A stretch of DNA of 6,099 bases, from positions 1-6,099 of the forward strand of contig JAEDGN010000094.1 of assembly GCA_016297495.1 (NCBI GenBank), in the 5' to 3' direction. Both the position numbers and the translations under genes were made by a program. This document shows positions 1 through 6,014 of this stretch, piece after piece. The DNA comes from Coprococcus sp. (lineage in GTDB: Bacteria; Bacillota; Clostridia; Lachnospirales; Lachnospiraceae). Each line of letters starts with the position of its first letter. Positions within the stretch are counted from its first letter, which is position 1. The notes below the pieces were generated by a model, which worked only from the letters and a program-made list of their open reading frames with translations, had not been told where the DNA came from and searched no databases.

Positions 1-412
1 CAATAAGAAAATCCAATGCTTTCTTTCCGACTTCAAAACTCATAAGTGCTCTGCGGCCATGATACTCTCCCTCTTCGGCAAAACAATATTTGCAGGCCAG
101 ATTACAATCATGGGCAATATGCAGACATAAAGCTTTAACAACTGTCGGACGTTTTTTAAAATCAATGATATAGTCTTTGTAAATATCCTCGGTGAAAAGG
201 CACTCTGCCTTAACCAGCTCTTCGATCTCAGAATAGGCCTCTTCCATGTCTTCTTTTGAATAACGGTCAGAAAGTTCCTGAATGATCTCTTCCTTCGAAT
301 GGGTCTCGTATAAGCCAATCATATCATATACCAGCTCGTCTACCACATGGACAGATCCACTGTTGACATCGAGAACAATATTGTATCCATTATTTTTATA
401 CTGATGAACCAC
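1..412 (-). CDS. scfB: SCIFF peptide radical SAM maturase, N-terminal part (3' end beyond window)
   Basis: Radical SAM enzyme that installs thioether cross-links (Cys sulfur to a peptide carbon) in the SCIFF ranthipeptide precursor encoded just upstream; cytoplasmic, [4Fe-4S] dependent. The visible 137 residues begin MVHQYKNNGYNIVLDVNSG, which I recognise as the usual start of this family. An N-terminal precursor-recognition-like region (about 1-85) is followed by CNLACKYC, the CxxxCxxC cluster motif (C103, C107, C110), then FAEEGEYHGRRALMSFE, typical of this SPASM-type maturase family. The start is GTG (410-412), preceded by AAGGAG (421-426) at 8 nt spacing. The C-terminal SPASM/auxiliary cluster part lies off the left edge. 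It follows scfA after 79 nt containing a strong stem-loop, and is probably co-transcribed with it. Family assignment is very likely; the exact cross-links cannot be read from the sequence. Confidence 0.93.
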   Translation of the reverse strand, partial: MVHQYKNNGYNIVLDVNSGSVHVVDELVYDMIGLYETHSKEEIIQELSDRYSKEDMEEAYSEIEELVKAECLFTEDIYKDYIIDFKKRPTVVKALCLHIAHDCNLACKYCFAEEGEYHGRRALMSFEVGKKALDFLI

Positions 413-452
413 GTGTAATGCTCCTTACATTTTACTTTTTCATGTACAATTA

Positions 453-488
453 ATGAGCAGCGACTTAGCTGACTAAACCGCTGCCCAT
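453..488 (-). promoter_or_regulatory. Stem-loop between scfA and scfB
   Basis: A 12-bp stem (457-468 with 473-484) closes a 4-nt loop; beyond a single mismatch (456/485) three more pairs form (453-455 with 486-488). In minus-strand RNA the two non-Watson-Crick positions are G-U wobbles, while in plus-strand RNA they would be A/C mismatches, so the structure fits the scfA-scfB transcript. No U-tract follows it, so it is not a canonical terminator. It more likely sets the precursor-to-maturase ratio by mRNA processing, 3'-end protection of scfA, or partial attenuation. It begins 4 nt after the scfA stop codon. Confidence 0.7.
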
Positions 489-491
489 GAA

Positions 492-635
492 TTACTTGTT
501 ATTTTCACAGCTCTGATTTCCTACTGTACAGGAAGTTTTGCAAGCTGACTGGCAAGATGTCTGGCATTCTCCGCATCCGCCTTTAACCATAGAATTCTTT
601 AATGAACGTGTGTTTAAAGATTTAATATGTTTCAT
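492..635 (-). CDS. scfA: Six-cysteine ranthipeptide precursor SCIFF
   Basis: A 47-residue ribosomally made peptide, the substrate of the adjacent radical SAM maturase. The leader is MKHIKSLNTRSLKNSMVKGG; the core CGECQTSCQSACKTSC plus a final NQSC carries exactly six cysteines (C21, C24, C28, C32, C36, C43), the hallmark of 'six cysteines in forty-five'. Threonines or serines between the cysteines are the usual partners for thioether formation in this family. The start ATG (633-635) has AAAGGAGG (643-650) at 7 nt spacing, and an extended -10 promoter lies upstream. SCIFF peptides are near-universal in Clostridia and a population-density signalling role has been reported in Clostridium; nothing here shows its role in this organism. 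The Gly-Gly at residues 19-20 directly before the first Cys could be a leader boundary (inference). Confidence 0.96.
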   Translation of the reverse strand: MKHIKSLNTRSLKNSMVKGGCGECQTSCQSACKTSCTVGNQSCENNK

Positions 636-669
636 TAGATGGCCTCCTTTACCTAATATAACTTGAACC

Positions 670-678
670 ATTATATCA
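670..678 (-). promoter_or_regulatory. Promoter -10 region of scfA-scfB
   Basis: On the minus strand there is a perfect TATAAT (670-675) with an upstream TG (TGATATAAT, 670-678), an extended -10 element. The -35 position at 17 nt spacing is only TTTTAA (693-698), which is weak, consistent with dependence on the extended -10. It lies about 35 nt upstream of the scfA start codon, giving a short leader. Confidence 0.65.
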
Positions 679-719
679 TACCTGTTTCTATTTTAAAAGA
701 ATTTTTTTGATTTTCTTTA

Positions 720-762
720 AGGGACAGGTTCCCTGGCTCATAGAGCCAGGGAACCTGTCCCT
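720..762. repeat. REP-like 43-nt perfect palindrome, copy 1
   Basis: A perfect 20-bp inverted repeat, arm AGGGACAGGTTCCCTGGCTC (720-739) with its complement at 743-762, and a 3-nt ATA loop. A nearly identical copy is at 6015-6057. It begins 5 nt beyond the stop codon of the amidase gene, so it forms a very stable hairpin at the 3' end of that operon. It lacks a clean U-tract on the minus strand (UUAAAG follows), so any termination would be inefficient; 3'-end protection or insulation from the scfA promoter is as likely. Two copies with a compensatory change suggest a dispersed palindromic element family. Confidence 0.85.
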
Positions 763-767
763 CATAC

Positions 768-1856
768 TTATTCCAATTCAAAGTGAATTATATCCTCCCA
801 GTTGCGACGAATAACAATCTCTGCGGTAAGATCCGTATTGTTATACGAGACAGACCACTGGGTATTGCTTGTGACGTCGACAGGATTAGGATTTTGTGCC
901 GCCGATTTCATCGCAGTCCACACGGTATCATTGGTGTAATTGCCTTTTTCTTCCTCCAGCACCTTCATCACCGCATCATAGCGTTCTCTTCCGTGACCGT
1001 AGATACCGTTTTTCTGATTTGGAAGTGCCTTTTCCTTATAGATGATAAAGAAATTGGTAACCGCCTCGGTCGGTGTTGCCACAAGTTCCCTCGTTTCACT
1101 TTCACAGTCATACTCCACCACTCTTCCGTCACCGGATGCATCGGTGATGTAAAAATGATAGTCTCTGCCAGACGCAGAATACATATCATAGCTGCGCAAA
1201 AGTTCTACTGCTTCCTCCGTAGTTGCCGCCCGGTCAAGAACAAGACGTATGGCAAGCGTGGTCGAAATGACAGGCTTTCCGGTGTTCTGACGCACAGGTT
1301 CGCTGTCCAGTGTCAGCACGGAAATGGACACACCCTTTTCGTTTATACCGTCAAGGCATATAAAGGGTGCCGCCAGACTCGCCAGCTTCTTTTTAATATT
1401 CTCATCCGGCACATTTGCCGAAACATTGTCAAGAGCGGCAACGGCAACAGATTTATAGCCGTCCTTTGGGGTGCAGTAAACCAGCATGGCAGAAGTATCC
1501 CGCTTGAAATCATAATTTCGTCCCATATGAACATCTCCGTCCATGTCGGTCAGTGAAAAGGACGTACATCCGAAGTTAGGTACTTTAATCGTCACAGGCA
1601 GCAGCGGAAGAACTTCTTTTATCATTGAGTCTATCATCATCTGATCGTCCTCAATGCCGCGATCAATCACATTCTCAATACTGTAATCATATTTAACATC
1701 CATGCGATAAAGATTGTAACCATCCTCATAATCCGTCAGCTGCTCTATGCTGCCAATGGTCTGAATTCGGGTAAAATATATCCCCAGAAACACAGCGGCA
1801 ACTAATATAACAGCCATCAGCAAAATGGTTAAAACACGCTTAATCACTTTATTCAT
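768..1856 (-). CDS. Membrane-anchored choloylglycine hydrolase / NAAA-like linear amide hydrolase (Ntn fold)
   Basis: A 362-residue Ntn hydrolase predicted to cleave an amide bond (bile-salt, penicillin V, N-acylethanolamine, ceramide and acyl-homoserine lactone hydrolases share this fold); the substrate cannot be told. Residues 5-28 form one hydrophobic segment after a basic start (signal anchor). The nucleophile is C97 in NFGCTSF, followed by GRNYDF with R113 and D116 at the Cys+16 and Cys+19 spacing of bile salt hydrolase. Further family-like sites are DGRVVEYD (243-250), VTNF with N268 (equivalent to the N of the LTN motif), GHGRERYDAV (287-296, R290/R292) and QWSVSYNN near the end. Unlike bacterial BSH, where Cys follows the initiator Met, 96 residues precede it, as in enzymes with a propeptide or alpha subunit. 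The ATG has GGAGG at 7 nt spacing. It is co-transcribed with the TetR gene 30 nt upstream. Confidence 0.85.
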   Translation of the reverse strand: MNKVIKRVLTILLMAVILVAAVFLGIYFTRIQTIGSIEQLTDYEDGYNLYRMDVKYDYSIENVIDRGIEDDQMMIDSMIKEVLPLLPVTIKVPNFGCTSFSLTDMDGDVHMGRNYDFKRDTSAMLVYCTPKDGYKSVAVAALDNVSANVPDENIKKKLASLAAPFICLDGINEKGVSISVLTLDSEPVRQNTGKPVISTTLAIRLVLDRAATTEEAVELLRSYDMYSASGRDYHFYITDASGDGRVVEYDCESETRELVATPTEAVTNFFIIYKEKALPNQKNGIYGHGRERYDAVMKVLEEEKGNYTNDTVWTAMKSAAQNPNPVDVTSNTQWSVSYNNTDLTAEIVIRRNWEDIIHFELE

Positions 1857-1886
1857 ATCGTCTCCTCCTTGTATAAGATATTTCAG

Positions 1887-2591
1887 TCAGTGTTTCTCCA
1901 TGTTCATCTCTTCCAGCGAGAACTCAAAATGTACAGCCAGCATATTAAACAATGCCTGCATGACCTGATCGGAGATCGTCCGTATATCCAGCTTTTCAAC
2001 AAAAAGAATGGCCGCCTCCACTTCCTCCTCCGGAACACAGTAGGCACGCAGGCTCATGGACAAGAATCGGCGCAGCTTGCGTTCCAAGGGGAAATACATG
2101 TCGCACTTGCGCGCCATATATCCACGCATGATCCCGGCTGAGCCAAGCTCCATTTCGTAAAAATCGCTTTCGGAATAGCCGGGCAGATAAGTACCGAATA
2201 TATTCCTCAGTTCTGATGCTGTGCGCTTGTGGATATAATCGGCAGCCTCACTCTGCGTGTAGGCCTCGAGGTAGATATCTCTCAGATTCTCGTTCCTCTC
2301 AGTCAGCACAATCTGTAATGCCGTCTCCACGGCATATACATATACCGGAGGAGCATCCGCTCCGGCCAGCCTTCTCGCCACACCGAACTGGTTGGAAAAC
2401 ATAAACTCCACCAACTCGTTCAGTACACCGTCTTTTGCACGGAAGATATTCTGGAACGTACTAATTGATACGCCGGCTGCTTTTGTAATCTCCGCCACCG
2501 TGGTACGGTTATAGCCCTTTTCCAAAAACAATTTAACGCAAACGGCAAGAATGCGTTTTTTCGCCGCCATGCTCGCATCTGTAATTGCCAT
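1887..2591 (-). CDS. TetR/AcrR-family transcriptional repressor
   Basis: A 234-residue one-component regulator. The N-terminal helix-turn-helix domain spans about residues 10-60, with KRILAVCVKLFLEKGYNRTT leading into the HTH TVAEITKAAGVSISTFQNIF (31-50), where FQNIF stands where many members have LYYHF, then RAKDGVLNELV. The remaining helical part (about 70-234) would be the ligand-binding and dimerisation domain and shows no recognisable ligand signature. I chose the start at 2589-2591 because AAAGGTGG lies 9 nt upstream; the longer in-frame ATG at 2690 lies upstream of the promoter and would translate the operator. The gene has its own promoter with an operator palindrome at the transcription start, so autorepression is likely. 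The same operator lies at the promoter of the lipoprotein/large secreted protein operon, making that its probable second target. It is followed by the amidase in the same operon. Confidence 0.9.
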   Translation of the reverse strand: MAITDASMAAKKRILAVCVKLFLEKGYNRTTVAEITKAAGVSISTFQNIFRAKDGVLNELVEFMFSNQFGVARRLAGADAPPVYVYAVETALQIVLTERNENLRDIYLEAYTQSEAADYIHKRTASELRNIFGTYLPGYSESDFYEMELGSAGIMRGYMARKCDMYFPLERKLRRFLSMSLRAYCVPEEEVEAAILFVEKLDIRTISDQVMQALFNMLAVHFEFSLEEMNMEKH

Positions 2592-2614
2592 TTGACCATT
2601 CCACCTTTCAAGTC

Positions 2615-2628
2615 TGGTATATATACCA
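2615..2628. promoter_or_regulatory. Putative TetR operator at the TetR-amidase promoter
   Basis: A perfect 14-bp palindrome TGGTATATATACCA. On the minus strand it starts 5 nt downstream of the -10 box and so covers the expected transcription start, a classic repression position. A near copy (TGGTATGTATACCA) lies at 5962-5975 in the same position at the other operon promoter, supporting a real protein-binding site for the TetR-like regulator encoded 23 nt downstream. Confidence 0.8.
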
Positions 2629-2633
2629 TTATT

Positions 2634-2662
2634 ATTATAGTCCGTTGTTAATCCATTTTCAA
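2634..2662 (-). promoter_or_regulatory. Promoter of the TetR-amidase operon
   Basis: On the minus strand: -35 TTGAAA (2657-2662), 17-nt spacer, -10 TATAAT (2634-2639). A strong housekeeping-type promoter. Expected transcription start is about 2627, giving a 5' leader of roughly 35 nt whose first part is the operator. Confidence 0.82.
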
Positions 2663-2675
2663 GATTCTTTGGAAA

Positions 2676-2716
2676 GGCGATAAATCGCATATATACGCGG
2701 TTTATCGCCCTTTTTT
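2676..2716. terminator. Hairpin terminator-like structure between the two operons
   Basis: A 13-bp stem (2676-2688 with 2697-2709) has an 8-nt loop; read on the plus strand it is followed by C and six T (2711-2716). One stem position (2685/2700) is a U-G wobble in plus RNA and an A/C mismatch in minus RNA. On the minus strand it lies 41 nt after the stop codon of the large secreted protein gene and 13 nt before the TetR -35 box. There it is flanked by an A-tract and only UUU, with A-U and G-U pairs able to lengthen the base of the stem. It is probably the boundary of the upstream operon, perhaps bidirectional; the best T-tract faces a direction with no gene. Confidence 0.6.
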
Positions 2717-2750
2717 CAGATTACTCAGACTTTAGATTTTTTTACATATC

Positions 2751-5423
2751 TTATATGCTATACGGATTATTATCAAAGAATTCCACAGCTTCTTTGTCAC
2801 TGATTATCCTGTCTGTTCTTATTTCCTTAGATGTCGCCTCATCTTCGGTAAGTATACCCTTGCTGATTGCCCAGTTCATAGAAGCTTTCTCAAAATCATC
2901 AAGATTCTCAAATCCGGCATATTCTCCCGAAACATCCTCGGAATTCACATCGAAACCATATTTCTTTGCCGCTCTATAGGCGATCTCTGCAAATTCAAGT
3001 TCTGTAATACCGCTATGTGAGCCTATATATCCACGATCCATACCGGCAAAAAGTCCTTCTTTCACAGCCCACACCAGGGCATCGGCTTCATATTTCGTCT
3101 GAATTGAGTTACCGTCAATTTCATCTCCTGCCGCTTGAAGCAATGCACTTACATACATTCTTTCTGTAAGATCCATATCTGCTCCGATGCTGTTCTTCAG
3201 AAGTAATGTTGCGTTTGCTATGGAACACTCTCCCGGTTCACACTCCAGGGCCTCTAAAAATTCATCTTTTTCTGTATCACTTATTTCAGGAATATCAACG
3301 TTCTCCTCAGTCTGTTCTTCAGTCGAAGTTTCATCAGACTCATCTTCCAGATCCGCACCGACTTTCACATGAATTGTTATCAGTGGTGTCTTTGTCACAT
3401 CAGAAGGTTTAACATAGACCACATCGCCCGAATCCGAATGAAGCTGATATGCTTCCGCATCGACAACATATTTCACATAAGCAGTGCCCTCTTTCAAACC
3501 GGTTACTACGAAATTGTCATTCGGATCCTCTTCAAGTTTTATCACATCGGAAGTATCCAGCTTATTACCGCCTTTGTCCGTCAATATCCAGCTTCCTCTA
3601 TCTTCATTAAATCCATAAAAAGCTCCGCCTTTTGCATCCACACCGCTCATTTTCAGTGTACTAAGATTCAGTTTTCCTTCCGGAGCGACAGACTGGCTGC
3701 TGTCATTCGCATTGCTCAGCTTAACCCTTTGCAGTGTATAAAGCGGAAGAACACTTCCGATAATTCCCAGTTTTCCTTCCCCTTCTCTCTTAAGTGTACC
3801 TCCCGTTATTGACATTGCCACTTTTTCTGTCAAGGCTTTTGTCGTATCCTTATACCCCGGCGTTATTCCGATTTCTTTCATTGCTTCTGAAATTTTACTA
3901 TAATCAAGATGCTTGATCCACGGGTTATCCCAATCATAACTTGATCTACTGTATCCATGCTTTACCTTGATTCCCCTCGTGAGGCCGTTGGCTTCATCAT
4001 AACCCGGATCATTGTTCATTCTATTTCTGAGATTCTCATTCGCATTTTTAAACTGTGTCATGAATGCTGACTGTGAATAGCCTTTCGATGTGAAATAAGT
4101 CGTTGCTGCATTATCGTCATAGTAGCATCCATCATATGAAAATATCGTCACCGTATATGATATCGCTACAGGACAATCATAAACCATCGAATATACATAA
4201 CTCGTCGTCATGATGCTTTGTGTCACACCCGTATGTCCCGGAAGCTGTACAGTATCTGTAGTTTTATAAACCTCTGAACTGGAAGTCTCATTCGTCCTGC
4301 TCACACCATTTCCCCAAAGTGAGCTTTCTGTAAAAGAAAAACCTGCTTCATAATGGTAAAAATCCGTACTGGCACCTAATGAAAGTTTTGCGCTCGATGT
4401 TGCTGAAATTGAAACCTGCTTATTTTCGGAAACTGTCGAAGACAACTTTTCCGTACGTGATGTTTCAGTTGCTATCTGCTGCGTTGCCGTCTGAGTACTC
4501 TCGTTTTTAAATGAGGCCACCTTACTATCGGAACTTTCACTTACGGTAAATCCTGCAATTGTATCTCCGTTGTTTCGAACCACTGCCAATGCAGCATCAA
4601 GACTTCCATACCCCCTCAATGCCGGCGTTGCACCTGTGCTGTTTTGTTTGGTCTCATCATATTCTGCACTGACAGGCGTCATTGAAAAATCACTGTAGGC
4701 GATTCCAAAACAATTATATATGTACCTATATGTACCACCATCACGATCTCTTGTAGCCATCAGATTATACATTACAGTTCCGTCTGAATCCTTATCCTCT
4801 TCCATAGCTTTGAGCGAACTGTGCTTTCTGAAATCGCTTGCCTTAATTTTCCCCGGTTTGACTTCTACAAGCAGACTAAAGGCATCTTCCTGTACCTGAT
4901 TAAGATTTTTTGCGGTACGTTTCCCGGTACTAATCGTACGGATATCACATGTTTTTGCATTTTTACCGGTGGCCTGAGTTTTTCCTGTAAGAGAGGATAA
5001 GGCTTCGTACAGATTTCCGTAACCTCTGCCACCGTCCACATCATTCATGAATCTGTCTTTATAAGGTCTGTTATTGAATGAATAATAGGATTCCTTATTT
5101 GATGCATATACACCGTTTGCAAAAGCTGCCCAGTATTGAGCAGGCGTATAATCCGTACCAATTACCTTGCTGTTGTACAAAGTATCTTCCATAAGAACAG
5201 TCAGGTCATCCACAACAGGTCTGCCCTCCGTCTGTCCCCCATAGATGTCGTAATACGTTGTTGTTTGATTGCCATCAGTTCTCTCAAATGATGCAAAATC
5301 CTGACTTTCTCCCAGTGTATTATATGTATTGGCTGCAAAGGCATGTGTCGGATATGCCACACAGGTCAGAATCATCATCGTTGACATCAATATGGCTGTC
5401 GTCTTCTTAGATAATCTTTTCAC
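2751..5423 (-). CDS. Large secreted protein with aerolysin/ETX-MTX2-like segment and C-terminal SLH-like repeats
   Basis: An 890-residue exported protein that I do not recognise as a named family member. Residues 1-30 are a Sec signal peptide (basic start, hydrophobic core, cleavage after THAFA). Residues 31-290 form an unassigned, Tyr/Asn/Asp-rich domain. Residues about 301-431 are Ser/Thr-rich with strict alternation (VSISATSSAKLSLGAS), an N-E-S-T start, EAGFSF, then TTDTVQLPGHTGVTQSIMTT and a paired YVYSMVY...ISYTVTIF strand. This is the layout of the insertion hairpin and strands of aerolysin/ETX-MTX2 beta-pore-forming proteins. Residues 576-688 look Ig-like (GTAYVKYVV...ITIHVKV), 689-721 are an acidic linker, and about 776-826 (AVKEGLFAG...GITELEFAEIAYRA) and 836-881 resemble SLH repeats that bind cell-wall polymers. 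The start is GTG (5421-5423) with AAAGGAG 8 nt upstream; an ATG 14 codons earlier would spoil the signal peptide and lacks a site. It follows the lipoprotein gene after 46 nt in one operon. Pore formation is inference from pattern alone. Confidence 0.8.
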   Translation of the reverse strand: MKRLSKKTTAILMSTMMILTCVAYPTHAFAANTYNTLGESQDFASFERTDGNQTTTYYDIYGGQTEGRPVVDDLTVLMEDTLYNSKVIGTDYTPAQYWAAFANGVYASNKESYYSFNNRPYKDRFMNDVDGGRGYGNLYEALSSLTGKTQATGKNAKTCDIRTISTGKRTAKNLNQVQEDAFSLLVEVKPGKIKASDFRKHSSLKAMEEDKDSDGTVMYNLMATRDRDGGTYRYIYNCFGIAYSDFSMTPVSAEYDETKQNSTGATPALRGYGSLDAALAVVRNNGDTIAGFTVSESSDSKVASFKNESTQTATQQIATETSRTEKLSSTVSENKQVSISATSSAKLSLGASTDFYHYEAGFSFTESSLWGNGVSRTNETSSSEVYKTTDTVQLPGHTGVTQSIMTTSYVYSMVYDCPVAISYTVTIFSYDGCYYDDNAATTYFTSKGYSQSAFMTQFKNANENLRNRMNNDPGYDEANGLTRGIKVKHGYSRSSYDWDNPWIKHLDYSKISEAMKEIGITPGYKDTTKALTEKVAMSITGGTLKREGEGKLGIIGSVLPLYTLQRVKLSNANDSSQSVAPEGKLNLSTLKMSGVDAKGGAFYGFNEDRGSWILTDKGGNKLDTSDVIKLEEDPNDNFVVTGLKEGTAYVKYVVDAEAYQLHSDSGDVVYVKPSDVTKTPLITIHVKVGADLEDESDETSTEEQTEENVDIPEISDTEKDEFLEALECEPGECSIANATLLLKNSIGADMDLTERMYVSALLQAAGDEIDGNSIQTKYEADALVWAVKEGLFAGMDRGYIGSHSGITELEFAEIAYRAAKKYGFDVNSEDVSGEYAGFENLDDFEKASMNWAISKGILTEDEATSKEIRTDRIISDKEAVEFFDNNPYSI

Positions 5424-5469
5424 TTTTTTCTCTCCTTTCCGGTTCTGAAACTTTGCATATATCAACGCG

Positions 5470-5937
5470 TTACTTTTTAAGAATCATACGGATATCTCCG
5501 CTGTCATTCTTATTCTCCAGAATGAGACGTCCATCTTCCAGAACTCCTGTGACTTCATTTTCCTTCACATCTTCCTGGCCTTTTATCACAAAAGAATATT
5601 CCCCGTTGTTTTCTTCATATGTGCCCGAAAGCAAAACCACCGGTTCACTGTTTTTATCGTCACTTTCTTTTTCTAATAATCTGAATTCACCATTCTTCAG
5701 CTCAAGCATGACACTGATTTCTGCATCCTCAGCGGCATCAAATATTTCTGCCAGTTCGTCCATATTATAAATATCCTCCCCTGAATGGACCTCGGTAAGA
5801 TACCATGTTCCTGTAATCGAACTGCCGCCGCATCCTGTTAATGCACACATCATCACCAGAATAAGAAACATTGAAATTACTTTTTTTATAACTTTGCCTC
5901 TCATATGACCCTCCGTTTTTTTGCATAAAATTGACAT
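5470..5937 (-). CDS. Small lipoprotein with lipocalin-like beta-rich domain
   Basis: A 155-residue predicted lipoprotein. A basic n-region (MRGKVIKK) and hydrophobic core (VISMFLILVMMCA) end in the lipobox LTGC (Cys36), followed by GGSS, so it should be lipid-anchored on the outer face of the membrane. The mature part begins SITGTWYLTEV and has GTYEENNGEYSFVI, TGVLEDGRLILE and a closing MILKK. These are short alternating strands with Gly turns like the small lipocalin-like lipoproteins of Clostridia; no catalytic motif is seen. The start at 5935-5937 has AAGGAGG 10 nt upstream and the same distance to the operator as in the TetR leader. A second in-frame ATG at 5902-5904 with its own GGAGGG would give 144 residues and a more ordinary signal peptide. 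It is first in an operon with the large secreted protein, so it may chaperone, anchor or give immunity to it (inference). Confidence 0.82.
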   Translation of the reverse strand: MSILCKKTEGHMRGKVIKKVISMFLILVMMCALTGCGGSSITGTWYLTEVHSGEDIYNMDELAEIFDAAEDAEISVMLELKNGEFRLLEKESDDKNSEPVVLLSGTYEENNGEYSFVIKGQEDVKENEVTGVLEDGRLILENKNDSGDIRMILKK

Positions 5938-5960
5938 CTGAATAACCCCTCCTTTTAGGT

Positions 5961-5976
5961 TTGGTATGTATACCAA
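5961..5976. promoter_or_regulatory. Putative TetR operator at the lipoprotein operon promoter
   Basis: TTGGTATGTATACCAA: two 7-bp inverted half-sites around a 2-nt centre. Its 14-bp core differs at one base from the perfect palindrome at 2615-2628. On the minus strand the core sits 2 nt after the -10 box, across the expected transcription start. It is the best sequence evidence that the TetR-like regulator also controls this operon. Confidence 0.8.
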
Positions 5977-5977
5977 T

Positions 5978-6006
5978 ATTATAATATATTTCCTATGGGT
6001 TTGCAA
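5978..6006 (-). promoter_or_regulatory. Promoter of the lipoprotein / large secreted protein operon
   Basis: On the minus strand: -35 TTGCAA (6001-6006), 17-nt spacer, -10 TATAAT (5978-5983). The geometry matches the TetR operon promoter. Expected start is about 5971, inside the operator. The REP-like palindrome ends 8 nt upstream of the -35 box. Confidence 0.82.
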
Positions 6007-6014
6007 GTGATTTC

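Noticed and set aside
40..318. 92-residue minus-strand open frame
   Set aside because: It overlaps the scfB maturase in another frame. The scfB frame has the CNLACKYC motif and the family N-terminus, while this frame is Lys/Arg/Ile-rich with no motif.
720..762. Palindrome as a simple intrinsic terminator of the amidase operon
   Set aside because: There is no U-tract directly after the stem on the minus strand, and an almost identical copy sits between two divergent promoters where no transcript ends; a repeat element explains both better.
783..1556. 257-residue plus-strand open frame opposite the amidase
   Set aside because: Antisense to a gene with a clear catalytic motif; its translation is Cys/His/Arg-rich and it has no convincing ribosome binding site.
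2592..2690. N-terminal extension of the TetR protein to the ATG at 2690
   Set aside because: It would place the start upstream of the -35 box and translate through promoter and operator; the internal ATG at 2591 has a ribosome binding site and gives a standard TetR N-terminus.
3187..3812. Overlapping plus-strand frames opposite the large secreted protein gene
   Set aside because: They are mirror frames of a continuous 890-codon gene and lack start signals and recognisable domains.
5424..5465. Upstream ATG for the large secreted protein
   Set aside because: It adds 14 polar residues ahead of a good signal peptide and covers the ribosome binding site that serves the GTG at 5423.
5938..6006. 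Upstream ATG for the lipoprotein at 6006
   Set aside because: It overlaps the -35 box, so the codon would lie upstream of the predicted transcript start.
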